Origin: an uncultured Bacteroidia bacterium
Lineage (GTDB): Bacteria; Bacteroidota; Bacteroidia; Bacteroidales; Prolixibacteraceae
DNA: 64,000 nucleotides
Reading direction: 5' to 3'
NCBI GenBank assembly: GCA_903907075.1
Contig: CAIVMQ010000001.1
Span: 1-64,000, forward strand
Shown: positions 54,186 to 63,162 of the stretch, one piece after another
How the letters are laid out: each line of letters starts with the position of its first letter
How positions within the stretch are numbered: the first letter of the stretch is position 1
The notes under the pieces: generated by a model
Told to the model about the DNA's origin: nothing
What the model saw: the letters and a program-made list of their open reading frames with translations, nothing else
Database searches by the model: none
Program-made: the position numbers and the translations under genes

Positions 54186-54215
54186 TTTTATTCACGGAAT
54201 TTATAGCTACTTTTG
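54186..54215 (+). promoter_or_regulatory. Possible promoter of rplS
   Basis: TACTTTTG at 54208-54215 matches the -7 box; a T-rich stretch about 18 bases upstream (54186-54189) could be the -33 box. This would give a leader of about 80 bases before the rplS ATG. Confidence 0.4.
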
Positions 54216-54303
54216 CGCCTCGTTCCGTACGTAATCTCTGACAGCAAACAAATAGACACTGTGAATATTGCGTTCGTTAAAAATATCGTTAAAATCAATC
54301 ATA

Positions 54304-54654
54304 ATGGATCTGATTAAAATTGCAGAAAATGCGTTCCTGGGAGAACAAAAAGTACTTCCTACATTTCACGCAGGTGACACGATAACTGTAAGTTACAAAA
54401 TTGTCGAAGGTGTCAAAGAGAGAATTCAGAATTACAAAGGTACTGTGATTCAGATAAAAGGTACTGGTACCACAAAAACATTCACTGTACGCAAAATGTC
54501 TGGTAATATTGGTGTTGAAAGAATTTTTCCTTTTTTCTCACCTTTTATTGATAACATTGAAGTTAATCGTATGGGACGTGTGCGTCGTGCACGTTTGTTC
54601 TATCTTCGTGATTTGACCGGTAAAAAAGCCCGAATCAAAGAGAAAAGATTTTAA
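54304..54654 (+). CDS. rplS: 50S ribosomal protein L19
   Basis: A 116-residue ribosomal protein at the 30S-50S interface. The typical [16 protein letters not shown] and the C-terminal basic [20 protein letters not shown] are present. The ATG at 54304 gives the normal N-terminus; an in-frame TTG further up is not used. It is followed by a strong terminator, so it is a single-gene transcript here, without the usual trmD/rimM/rpsP neighbours. Confidence 0.97.
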   Translation: MDLIKIAENAFLGEQKVLPTFHAGDTITVSYKIVEGVKERIQNYKGTVIQIKGTGTTKTFTVRKMSGNIGVERIFPFFSPFIDNIEVNRMGRVRRARLFYLRDLTGKKARIKEKRF

Positions 54655-54668
54655 GAACAACAACTATT

Positions 54669-54702
54669 AAAGGGTTCCTCCACAAGGAACCCTTTTTTTT
54701 TC
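54669..54702 (+). terminator. Rho-independent terminator after rplS
   Basis: GGGTTCC (54672-54678) pairs with GGAACCC (54686-54692), extended by A/T pairs, followed by nine T. Strong. Confidence 0.93.
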
Positions 54703-54729
54703 TAATTTTATAGAAAATAAGTGTTGTGT

Positions 54730-55653
54730 ATGACTCTGCTCACCAAAGAAAAACAATTTACAAAACGTTCAGTTATCGATTACAGTTTGATAACCGCCGG
54801 TTCTTTCATAATGGCTGCAGGGTATGTCTTTTTTATAACCCCTCATAAAATCGTTCCGGGTGGAATCTACGGCCTCGGAATTATTATTCACTACCTAACA
54901 AAAGGGGTGGCCTTATGGCCCGAAGGATTTCCGATTGGATTATTTAACCTACTGGTAAATATCCCGCTAACCTATTTCGGCATCAAACTTCTAGGCAAGC
55001 AATTTGGCACAAAAACTATTTACGGTTTTATCTCCTCCTCAATATTTATGGACGGTATAACCTGGATGCGCGCTGTTGGTGACGCGCCTTTAGTTAGTGA
55101 TGTTTTGCTTTCATGTATCTTCGGAGGAGTATTAACAGGCATAGGATTAGGGATAATATTCAAAGCAAGAGCTACTTCGGGAGGAAGTGATATCATCGCA
55201 ATGGTTATCACGCGATATACGCGAATTCCGATTGGACAAATGCTGATCTGGGTAGACTCTGCTATTGTTTTAGTTGCCTTAGCGGCCTTTAAAGACTGGC
55301 AAATACCCCTTTATAGCATGATTGTAATCTACATCACCGGAAGAGCTATTGATCTAATTCTGGAAGGGGCGAATTATAATAAAGCTTTAATTATCATTTC
55401 AGAAAAACACGAAGACATTCGTGAAAAGATTATTGTAGACCTGGCACGAGGGGGTACCTACCTTAAGGGCGTTGGAATGTTCACAAATACCGAGAAAAAT
55501 ATTATATTTACTGTAGTGAGCCGCAGAGAAGTTGCTATTCTAGAAGAGCATATCAATAAGATCGATCCTCAGGCTTTTATTACAATAATGGATGCCAGTG
55601 AAATTCTAGGTGAAGGATTTCAATCCTTAAAACATAAAATTGAATACCATTAA
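54730..55653 (+). CDS. YitT-family membrane protein
   Basis: A 307-residue inner-membrane protein. About five or six hydrophobic segments (YitT/DUF161) with the typical I-T-P-H-K-I-V-P-G-G-I-Y-G and A-T-S-G-G-S-D-I-I-A motifs, then a C-terminal cytoplasmic DUF2179 domain (from about 225) with G-G-T-Y-L-K-G-V-G-M. Function unknown, often suggested to be transport. ATG 54730 is preferred over the upstream GTG. 26 bases before the patatin gene. Confidence 0.9.
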   Translation: MTLLTKEKQFTKRSVIDYSLITAGSFIMAAGYVFFITPHKIVPGGIYGLGIIIHYLTKGVALWPEGFPIGLFNLLVNIPLTYFGIKLLGKQFGTKTIYGFISSSIFMDGITWMRAVGDAPLVSDVLLSCIFGGVLTGIGLGIIFKARATSGGSDIIAMVITRYTRIPIGQMLIWVDSAIVLVALAAFKDWQIPLYSMIVIYITGRAIDLILEGANYNKALIIISEKHEDIREKIIVDLARGGTYLKGVGMFTNTEKNIIFTVVSRREVAILEEHINKIDPQAFITIMDASEILGEGFQSLKHKIEYH

Positions 55654-55679
55654 AGGTTTATAAAACCAACGGTTGTAGT

Positions 55680-57965
55680 ATGTTCAAAGTCCTGGTCCTT
55701 TTTTTAATTTGCACACTTGAAATTTCCGCATTCGGCCAAAAAGTAGGGGTTGTGCTCAGTGGAGGTGGTGCAAAAGGACTTGCCCATATCGGCGTAATAA
55801 AAGCGCTGGAGGAGAACAATATTCCAATTGACTACATCACCGGAACTTCTATAGGTGCTATAATTGGCGGACTCTATGCCGCCGGATATTCTCCCGAAGA
55901 GATGGAGACCCTATTTAAGTCAGAAGACTTTAAATACTGGTCGACTGGGAAAATCCCTTCTAAGTACAGCTTCTTCTTTAAGCAACTTGATGATAACCCA
56001 TCCTTTATAGATTTAGACTTTGCACGCAGAGAGGAAAAAATGCAACTTGCACTCCCTACAAATTTAATCCCATCAGGGCAGATGGATTTCGGTTTTATGG
56101 AACTATTTAGTCCGGCCAACGCATTAGCAGCAAAAGATTTCGACAAACTATTTATCCCCTTCAGGTGTGTTGCTACAGATATATATCGTGGAGAGCCGGT
56201 TGTGTTTCATTCAGGAGATCTTGGATCTGCTATTCGGGCATCAATGACCTTCCCATTTTATTTTAAACCTATTGAAATTGATAGTGTTCTATTGTTCGAC
56301 GGTGGATTGGTGAACAACTTCCCGTGCGATGTAATGATTCAAAATTTTCATCCCGGTTTTATAATAGGAAGTGCAGTCGGTTTTAAAGACGTTAAACCTA
56401 AAAAAGATGATATAAAGCTTCAGATTGAAAATATGATGGTTCGCAAAACGAACTATATAATCCCTGACAGTTTGGGCGTAACGATAAAATCGCCTGTAAA
56501 TCACATAAGCCTTATGGACTTTGAGCGACTCGATGAAATTGTTAAGACAGGATACGAATCAACGATGGCTCAAATCGAGAATATAAAATCAAGAGTATCC
56601 CGCAGAACAGATTTGGACCATCTAAACCAAAAAAGAGAAGAATATAGGAGTGAGAGTCCTGTGCTTCGTTTTAATAACATACAGGTCTCAGGAGTTAATG
56701 GATCGCAAAGACATTATATTATTCAATCAATACGACATCGATCAAAAATATTTGACCTCGAGGAACTACGTCAAGAATATTTTAAAATCTTAGCTGACGA
56801 TAAAATTAAATCGCTCTTGCCTACTGTAGACTACAATAAAGAAAATGGCCTTTACGATTTACAGTTAAAAGCGGAGCCTCACAAGCCATTGGCTGTAGGT
56901 GTTGGTGGATATTTTTCCTTGTCTGATGTAAATCAAGGATATATCGGCCTGGACTACCGCATTTTTAATAATTTACCTATTACAATTCAATCAAATATTC
57001 ATGTAGGAAAATTCTATAGCTCTTTTATGGCGGGAACCCGTCTGAATTTCACGACAAAACGCCCCTTCTCCTTAGAACTTTACTTTATCAAAAACAGAAG
57101 TGATTTTTTCTCTGGAACGACTCAGTTATTTTTCGAGAATCAACGCTCTCATTATACAATCAGAAATGATGATAATATACAGTTAAACCTAGCATTTCCT
57201 TTAAAAACAAAAGCCAAATGGGAGACAGGAATTGACTTTCTAAATCGATCCGATAATTATTTCCAAACAAATAATTACACCAAAAATGATTCCCCTGATG
57301 AGACTGTTTTTACTGCGGGTAATATACACTTAAGACTAGAAGCAAAATCATTAAATAAGAAGCAATACCCTACTGAAGGAAAGATGTATAAATTTGAGAT
57401 AAACTATATTTTTGGCACAGAAAAAGAGGATCCGGGATCAATGCATCTAACTGATTTACCATTTCGGGGATCACATGAATATATCCAGATGAAATTCGAT
57501 TATGAAAAATATTTCAAAACATTTAACCATCTCACTATTGGATTATCACTTAACTCGATGCTATCCAATATGGATCCTTTTCATAATTATACCTCAACAC
57601 AATTAGCTGCGCCGGGTTTTACCCCAACGGTAAACTCTTCAATAAGGTACTTCCCATATCTGCGATCCGATAATTTTGTTGCAACAGGAATAAAAGCGAT
57701 TGTCCCAATCTCGGCATCGACACACTTAAGGTTTGAAGGATATTACTTTCAACCATTTAAAGAGTTAATGAACAAGGATATAAACACCCCCTTCTTCAAT
57801 GATAACCTATTTACAACCAATGCATTTATTGGATGCGGAGGAATAGTTTTTCACACCCCATTGGGACCGGCAAGTTTACTCTTGAATTATTATAGCGCCA
57901 GCGATCCAAAATTCTATCTTCAGGTTAGTTTTGGGTATCTTCTCTATAACCATGGAAGAAATTAA
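55680..57965 (+). CDS. Patatin-like phospholipase with outer-membrane barrel
   Basis: A 761-residue exported protein. Signal peptide about 1-20 (ISAFGQ). Patatin domain: oxyanion loop G-G-G-A-K-G-L (28-34), nucleophile in G-T-S-I-G-A (near 58) and catalytic D-G-G (near 208). After about residue 330 comes one POTRA-like repeat (R-F-N-N-I-Q-V-S-G) and a C-terminal BamA-like beta-barrel. This is the type-V-d-like patatin/surface-antigen layout common in Bacteroidota. Substrate probably membrane lipid; not proven. Confidence 0.88.
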   Translation: MFKVLVLFLICTLEISAFGQKVGVVLSGGGAKGLAHIGVIKALEENNIPIDYITGTSIGAIIGGLYAAGYSPEEMETLFKSEDFKYWSTGKIPSKYSFFFKQLDDNPSFIDLDFARREEKMQLALPTNLIPSGQMDFGFMELFSPANALAAKDFDKLFIPFRCVATDIYRGEPVVFHSGDLGSAIRASMTFPFYFKPIEIDSVLLFDGGLVNNFPCDVMIQNFHPGFIIGSAVGFKDVKPKKDDIKLQIENMMVRKTNYIIPDSLGVTIKSPVNHISLMDFERLDEIVKTGYESTMAQIENIKSRVSRRTDLDHLNQKREEYRSESPVLRFNNIQVSGVNGSQRHYIIQSIRHRSKIFDLEELRQEYFKILADDKIKSLLPTVDYNKENGLYDLQLKAEPHKPLAVGVGGYFSLSDVNQGYIGLDYRIFNNLPITIQSNIHVGKFYSSFMAGTRLNFTTKRPFSLELYFIKNRSDFFSGTTQLFFENQRSHYTIRNDDNIQLNLAFPLKTKAKWETGIDFLNRSDNYFQTNNYTKNDSPDETVFTAGNIHLRLEAKSLNKKQYPTEGKMYKFEINYIFGTEKEDPGSMHLTDLPFRGSHEYIQMKFDYEKYFKTFNHLTIGLSLNSMLSNMDPFHNYTSTQLAAPGFTPTVNSSIRYFPYLRSDNFVATGIKAIVPISASTHLRFEGYYFQPFKELMNKDINTPFFNDNLFTTNAFIGCGGIVFHTPLGPASLLLNYYSASDPKFYLQVSFGYLLYNHGRN

Positions 57966-57987
57966 AATAAGGTTACTTAAAAATACA

Positions 57988-58887
57988 ATGAATAAGATTG
58001 AGAGATTAAATAGTGAATTCAAAATTTCTGAAAGATTACTATTCAGAGAAATGGAAAAAAATCTAACGTGCATCGTCATATCTAATCCATATGCTGAAGC
58101 CTTGATCTCTCTGTATGGAGGACAAATAGTGAGCTTCAAACCTAAAAATGAAGTGGATTTATTATATATGAGTCCATTAAGTAATTTTAAAATTGGGAAA
58201 GCCATTCGTGGAGGTATCCCAATATGCTTTCCATGGTTTGGGCCTCATCCAACGGATCAATCGAAGCCGCAACATGGATTTGGCCGATTAATGACCTGGG
58301 AAGTTGTCCAAGCGTTAGAACTCCAGAGCGGGGAAACAGAGATCACATTAAAACTCGGTGCATCAGATGAAACAAAAGAATATTGGGCCAATGATTTTGT
58401 TGCCGAACTGATTATATTAGTGGGTAAAAAGCTATCAGTTTCACTTAAAATAACAAACCAAGGAACTGCTCCATTTGACTATTCCTGTGCCCTTCATAGC
58501 TATTACCGTGTTTCTGACATTGCGAATATTTCTATTGCAGGCCTTATTAAAACACCCTATTACAAACATGGGGAACCAGGCGATTTCTTGCAAAATACGC
58601 CAGAATTGGTATTCAATCAAATGGAGGATAGGCATTATTACAATACCGAAGAAACATGCTTCATTGAAGATACAACCTATAATCGAACTATTAGGGTTTC
58701 TAAATCGGGAAGCAAAATAACAACTGTATGGAACCCATGGATAGAAAACTGTGCTTCCATTTCCGATCTTCCGGATAATGGATACCGCTCTTTTGTCTGC
58801 ATTGAAGCAGTAAATTCGTTCGGTAATTCCATCACATTAAACCCCGGCGAATCACACAAAACCGCTGCTTACCTCGAAATTTGCTAA
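57988..58887 (+). CDS. D-hexose-6-phosphate mutarotase (YeaD-like)
   Basis: A 299-residue aldose-1-epimerase-fold protein of the YeaD group, which interconverts anomers of hexose-6-phosphates. Segments G-G-Q-I-V-S-F, R-G-G-I-P-I-C-F-P-W-F-G-P, Q-H-G-F-G-R, A-L-H-S-Y-Y-R-V-S-D-I and V-C-I-E-A-V-N carry the His/Glu active-site positions. ATG 57988 is used; ATG 57952 overlaps the patatin stop by 14 bases and is also possible. Confidence 0.85.
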   Translation: MNKIERLNSEFKISERLLFREMEKNLTCIVISNPYAEALISLYGGQIVSFKPKNEVDLLYMSPLSNFKIGKAIRGGIPICFPWFGPHPTDQSKPQHGFGRLMTWEVVQALELQSGETEITLKLGASDETKEYWANDFVAELIILVGKKLSVSLKITNQGTAPFDYSCALHSYYRVSDIANISIAGLIKTPYYKHGEPGDFLQNTPELVFNQMEDRHYYNTEETCFIEDTTYNRTIRVSKSGSKITTVWNPWIENCASISDLPDNGYRSFVCIEAVNSFGNSITLNPGESHKTAAYLEIC

Positions 58888-58917
58888 TCAAACAGGACAA
58901 ACAGGAAGCGAATTAGA

Positions 58918-60468
58918 TCAATCAGCCCAAGGAATCTGCTTAGATGGATAAAAATTAATCTTAAGTAGCTTAAGTCTTTCTTTTTGATTGCCTAAACGAA
59001 TCTTGTATTCATTCCAATTTGCAGAAGATGGAGATCGCCAACCGATATCTGCAATTCCTAGTAGCCTGGGGAACGCCATATATTCAATATCGCTCATTGT
59101 AACCATAGTCTCGGTCCATAATGGTGCTTCAACACCAGCAATATTCTCTTTAGAAATCCCTTTTACCAGTGTTGCAGGATCCCAATTATAACTTTTATCC
59201 ACCTCTACGAAACCCGACCAATGGAGCCCAAGAGTGGTGGTTGAATCATATTGCATATCCAGATAGCAATTGTCCGCGGGCGACATGATCACTTTAGCAC
59301 CTTTGCGAACACCTAAAACAGCATTTTCGGCCTCAGCCCAATATTGCACGAAAGAGTTTGGTTTAAGCGACGACAACGCAATTTCATCCCACCCAATGAC
59401 CTGTTTGCCCAGCTTAACTACAATTTCCTGAACCATATTCACAAAAGGAATATAATCTTCAAGCTTAGTTACATGCGACTCATCGCCTCCAATATGCAGA
59501 TAAGGGCCTGGCGTAATCGAGGCAATCTCACCAAATACATCAGCAATAAATTGATATGTAATAGGTTTCTTCGTGCACAAGGAGCTAAATCCTACCTCGG
59601 TGCCGGTATAAAGGGCTGTTGCCTGATCATTACAATTAAGCTCCGGATAGGAAGCCAAGGCGGCATTGGTATGTCCCGGCATATCAATCTCGGGAATAAC
59701 AACAATAAAGCGAGCAGCCGCATAGTTGATGATCTCCTTATATTGCTCCTGGGTATAGAATCCCCCTTTACCTCCACCCACTTGCAAACTTCCGCCAACA
59801 GAGGTAAGCTTAGGCCATTTTTTAATCTCAATGCGCCATCCTTGATCATCAGAAAGATGCAAATGCAAAATATTCATTTTATACAGAGCAATCAAGTCAA
59901 TATATCGTTTAACATCTTCAATCTGAAAGAAATGACGCGCTACATCAAGCATTGCACCACGATAAGCATATTCAGGAAAATCGCGAATTTCGCCAGCAGG
60001 AATTTGCCATAAATCCGATTGTTTTGTAGTGCATTCTATTTTAGCCGGAAAGAGCTGCCGTAAAGTCTGAATACCGTTAAAGATACCCGCAGGTTTTCTC
60101 GCGATTAGATTAACACGATCTGACTTAATCGTAAGAAGATAACCCTCATCACCCAATAGAGGATCACCCGAAGACAAGGATATAGAAATATTCCCTACTA
60201 TCTGTTTAGAGCCAGTAGGCTGAACGGTCAGCGCAAAGCCAGTAGCAGGCCTTAATCTCTCAGCAAGAAAATCTCCAAGCCTCTTTAGCTCTTTATCCTG
60301 ATTTGAATAGGATATAATACTCTTGGATGTAAGGGAGAAATGTCCATCTGTGGAAGTTATCGATACCGGTTTTGGGATAAGACTTATTCCAGAAAGAGAT
60401 GTTGGAGCCAATGCCATTAAAGTTATTTGCAGCATAACAAGTCCGGCAATAAGAGAGAATTTCAGCAT
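58918..60468 (-). CDS. Beta-N-acetylhexosaminidase, family GH20
   Basis: A 516-residue exported enzyme. Signal about 1-24, a GH20b N-terminal domain (about 30-150) and the catalytic TIM barrel with H-L-H-L-S-D-D-Q-G-W-R, I-D-M-P-G-H and the acid pair Asp329-Glu330 in H-I-G-G-D-E-S-H. It removes terminal GlcNAc/GalNAc from glycans by substrate-assisted catalysis. It could feed the NahK-like route at 8.9-12.4 kb. It converges with the mutarotase gene and lies 72 bases after the helicase gene. Confidence 0.94.
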   Translation of the reverse strand: MLKFSLIAGLVMLQITLMALAPTSLSGISLIPKPVSITSTDGHFSLTSKSIISYSNQDKELKRLGDFLAERLRPATGFALTVQPTGSKQIVGNISISLSSGDPLLGDEGYLLTIKSDRVNLIARKPAGIFNGIQTLRQLFPAKIECTTKQSDLWQIPAGEIRDFPEYAYRGAMLDVARHFFQIEDVKRYIDLIALYKMNILHLHLSDDQGWRIEIKKWPKLTSVGGSLQVGGGKGGFYTQEQYKEIINYAAARFIVVIPEIDMPGHTNAALASYPELNCNDQATALYTGTEVGFSSLCTKKPITYQFIADVFGEIASITPGPYLHIGGDESHVTKLEDYIPFVNMVQEIVVKLGKQVIGWDEIALSSLKPNSFVQYWAEAENAVLGVRKGAKVIMSPADNCYLDMQYDSTTTLGLHWSGFVEVDKSYNWDPATLVKGISKENIAGVEAPLWTETMVTMSDIEYMAFPRLLGIADIGWRSPSSANWNEYKIRLGNQKERLKLLKINFYPSKQIPWAD

Positions 60469-60540
60469 TTGATTTAGGTTGATGATATTGATTAATTTAT
60501 TTTTAAACGCATTTAACTTTCGAAGGATAAAAATATCTAA

Positions 60541-63039
60541 TTAACCCGATAATTGATTGGAATAATAAAGATATTTAAGGACAAATTTTAATTCAGTATA
60601 TGTAGCCCTATTGCCAAGTGCAGCTTTCGCTTTTCCGATATTACTCGTATTGTTTGTTAAAAACCATTCGGAAATAAGGTTAACTTTATCTTTGGTGACA
60701 AATTTACTCAGTTCAAGATCACCTGTTCCTACAAAATGAGCCAGATGACCTTCAATAGTGGAAACGGTCACACTTCGCTCTCGGGCAATATCCGCAATAG
60801 ACCTACCTTGGTCAAAAAATGCTCTGGTTATCTGTTTTGTATCGACTTTAGAGGGTTTATTTTCTTCGACATCCGGATCCACTTCAAAAATAATATCAGG
60901 TACATGCATCTTATTGGCAACCTTATATTGGATGATCAATAGGAGCAGTGCGTGCCCAAACTGCGAAATTTTCTTTGCACCAAATCCTTTAATGGTTTTT
61001 AGTTCCTTTATCGATGCCGGCAAGTTGGTTACCAATTCCAGAAGCGTTTTCTGAGGTAGAATAAGATATGAATCCACATCTAATTCATCAGCCTTCTGGT
61101 TCCTCCAGATTTTAAGTTTCTTATATAATTCAGGATGGGGCATAGAGCTATCGGACACAAATACAACTGATTTATGCTTTAGTTTTTTCTCTTGTGGTTC
61201 TATAGCAGCCTTAGCTCTTATTTCTAGATGTCTTTTCACAAAAAAGCCCTCTTTAGAATCTAATAAACAGCAATGGATAAGATGTGCTTCCTCCATAATT
61301 TTAACAGTTATATCCAGCACTGATTTCTTAACACCCTTATTATCAATCTCAATATCAACGATCTTAAGTTTATTTAGGACTACCAGTGCCAGCTTATCAG
61401 AAAAATAGTGTGAAGCTTTACGAATCCGGTTTTGAAGGGGAAGATTCTCCTCAATATTACTATTCTCATCAATAAGTTCCAGAATCTGATCTTTAAATTT
61501 ATAAGCCACATCAAGCAAATCAGTTTTTAAATCCTTATTTAACTCAATAATACTCTCCCTAAGAATGGGATGTATACTCTCCTTGTGATCGAACATTAGC
61601 TTTGCAAAGTAACCCGTGCGACGAGATAAAGGTATAAAGTCAAAAAGACCCAATAAGAGTTGTTTCTGAAATGCCAACTTCGATTCACTTAAGAGCTCTT
61701 GCCCTGGTGGGTTTTGCTGTACATCATGGTTAAAGAGTGATATTCGAGAATCGCTCTTCATTCCGTGCCCCGAGATGGGTGTACTCAACACCATACCTTC
61801 CAGGGTCTTACATCTACTTAAGGCCACATATACCTGACCATGAGCGAATGCGGCATTGGCATCAATAATTGCACGATCAAAGGTAAGCCCCTGACTTTTA
61901 TGAATCGTGATGGCCCAGGCAAGTTTAAGTGGTATCTGGCGAAAAACACCAACTATGGATTCTTTAATCTCCTTTGTTTGCTCATCGATCGTGTATTTTG
62001 TATTTTGCCATTCTGCCCGACCAACCTGAATATCATCAGCATCTCCTTTACACCGGACGTGAATAACCTCTCCCGCTATTTTAACGACAGTCCCAATTTT
62101 TCCATTATAAAAAAGCTTATCACGTGAGATATCATTTTTCACAAACATCACCTGAGCTCCCTCTTTAAGGTGAAGATTAAACTCCGTAGGATAAGAATAC
62201 TCCGGAAAATCCCCTTCAATAATTGCGGTAAATCGTTCCGTTTTGGCTGATAACTTGGTCAGCTTATTCTCATTTAATAATTGTGCCTGTGCATTATGTG
62301 TTGTCAAGGTAATGTAACCATCTGTGTCGGCAGGGGCAAAACCGGGAATAAACCGTTTATTAAGAGCATCAAAAGTTTTTTGATCCCCATCATTATCCCT
62401 GATTTTATTCAGTAACTGAATAAACTGTTCATCGCGTTGGCGAAAAATATGGGTTAGTTCAATAGTTATAAATTCGGTTTTTCTAAGTGCCAGGCTACTG
62501 AAGAAATAAATCGATTCATAATGTTGTTTAAGTAAATTCCATTCATCATCCTTTGCTACCGGAGCAAGTTGTTGTAAGTCGCCGATCATAAGCAGCTGCA
62601 CGCCACCAAACGGCTGATTCCTATCTTTATAACGACGCAGCACACTATCAATACCATCAAGCAGATCAGAGCGAACCATACTTATTTCGTCAATAACCAG
62701 CAGATCAAGGCTTTTAAGGATGGAAATTTTTTCGCGATTAAATCGTTGGAAACGATCTATTGAATTGGGTGTACCACTCCCTTGTGCGGAATGATCGGCA
62801 GCAATAAATGGTCCAAAAGGTAATTGGAAAAAAGAGTGAATCGTAACGCCTCCGGCATTTATCGCTGCAACACCTGTTGGTGCAACAACGACCATTCTTT
62901 TCGGAGATAATTTTTTAAGCTGATGTAGAAAGGTTGTTTTTCCTGTCCCGGCCTTTCCAGTAAGAAAAATATGTTTACCGGTATATTGAACAAAATCAAA
63001 AGCCAATTGCAACTGATCATTTCGAATAAACTCTACCAT
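60541..63039 (-). CDS. PIF1-like helicase with HRDC and C-terminal helix-turn-helix
   Basis: An 832-residue superfamily-1 helicase. Walker A G-K-A-G-T-G-K-T-T (near 29-37), Walker B L-V-I-D-E-I-S-M-V and the late motif T-I-H-K-S-Q-G-L-T-F are PIF1/RRM3-like. An HRDC domain follows (about 645-715, L-P-A-S-I-K-E-L-K-T-I-K-G-F-G), then a small helix-turn-helix (about 745-800, S-I-A-D-I-A-R-E-R-S-V-T-V-S-T-I-E-G-H-L) like that of RecQ/HTH_40. It is probably a 5'-3' DNA helicase in replication or repair. Confidence 0.9.
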   Translation of the reverse strand: MVEFIRNDQLQLAFDFVQYTGKHIFLTGKAGTGKTTFLHQLKKLSPKRMVVVAPTGVAAINAGGVTIHSFFQLPFGPFIAADHSAQGSGTPNSIDRFQRFNREKISILKSLDLLVIDEISMVRSDLLDGIDSVLRRYKDRNQPFGGVQLLMIGDLQQLAPVAKDDEWNLLKQHYESIYFFSSLALRKTEFITIELTHIFRQRDEQFIQLLNKIRDNDGDQKTFDALNKRFIPGFAPADTDGYITLTTHNAQAQLLNENKLTKLSAKTERFTAIIEGDFPEYSYPTEFNLHLKEGAQVMFVKNDISRDKLFYNGKIGTVVKIAGEVIHVRCKGDADDIQVGRAEWQNTKYTIDEQTKEIKESIVGVFRQIPLKLAWAITIHKSQGLTFDRAIIDANAAFAHGQVYVALSRCKTLEGMVLSTPISGHGMKSDSRISLFNHDVQQNPPGQELLSESKLAFQKQLLLGLFDFIPLSRRTGYFAKLMFDHKESIHPILRESIIELNKDLKTDLLDVAYKFKDQILELIDENSNIEENLPLQNRIRKASHYFSDKLALVVLNKLKIVDIEIDNKGVKKSVLDITVKIMEEAHLIHCCLLDSKEGFFVKRHLEIRAKAAIEPQEKKLKHKSVVFVSDSSMPHPELYKKLKIWRNQKADELDVDSYLILPQKTLLELVTNLPASIKELKTIKGFGAKKISQFGHALLLLIIQYKVANKMHVPDIIFEVDPDVEENKPSKVDTKQITRAFFDQGRSIADIARERSVTVSTIEGHLAHFVGTGDLELSKFVTKDKVNLISEWFLTNNTSNIGKAKAALGNRATYTELKFVLKYLYYSNQLSG

Positions 63040-63112
63040 TACTATGCCAGGATATTTTTCATAAAGCTAATGAAATTTCAGGTGAATTTGGAAACAAAGT
63101 TGATGAAATACA

Positions 63113-63149
63113 ATGGTCCTGCCAGAACAAGTTGCTCCGACAGGACCAT
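63113..63149. terminator. Inverted repeat between rhaA and the helicase gene
   Basis: ATGGTCCTG (63113-63121) and CAGGACCAT (63141-63149) are perfect arms around a 19-base loop, just past the rhaA stop on the minus strand. No T-run follows; a terminator by position only. Confidence 0.45.
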
Positions 63150-63162
63150 CCTGAATTTCAAA

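Noticed and set aside
57931-58887. TTG start for the mutarotase inside the patatin gene
   Set aside because: Two later ATG codons exist (57952, 57988) and fit the family N-terminus better.
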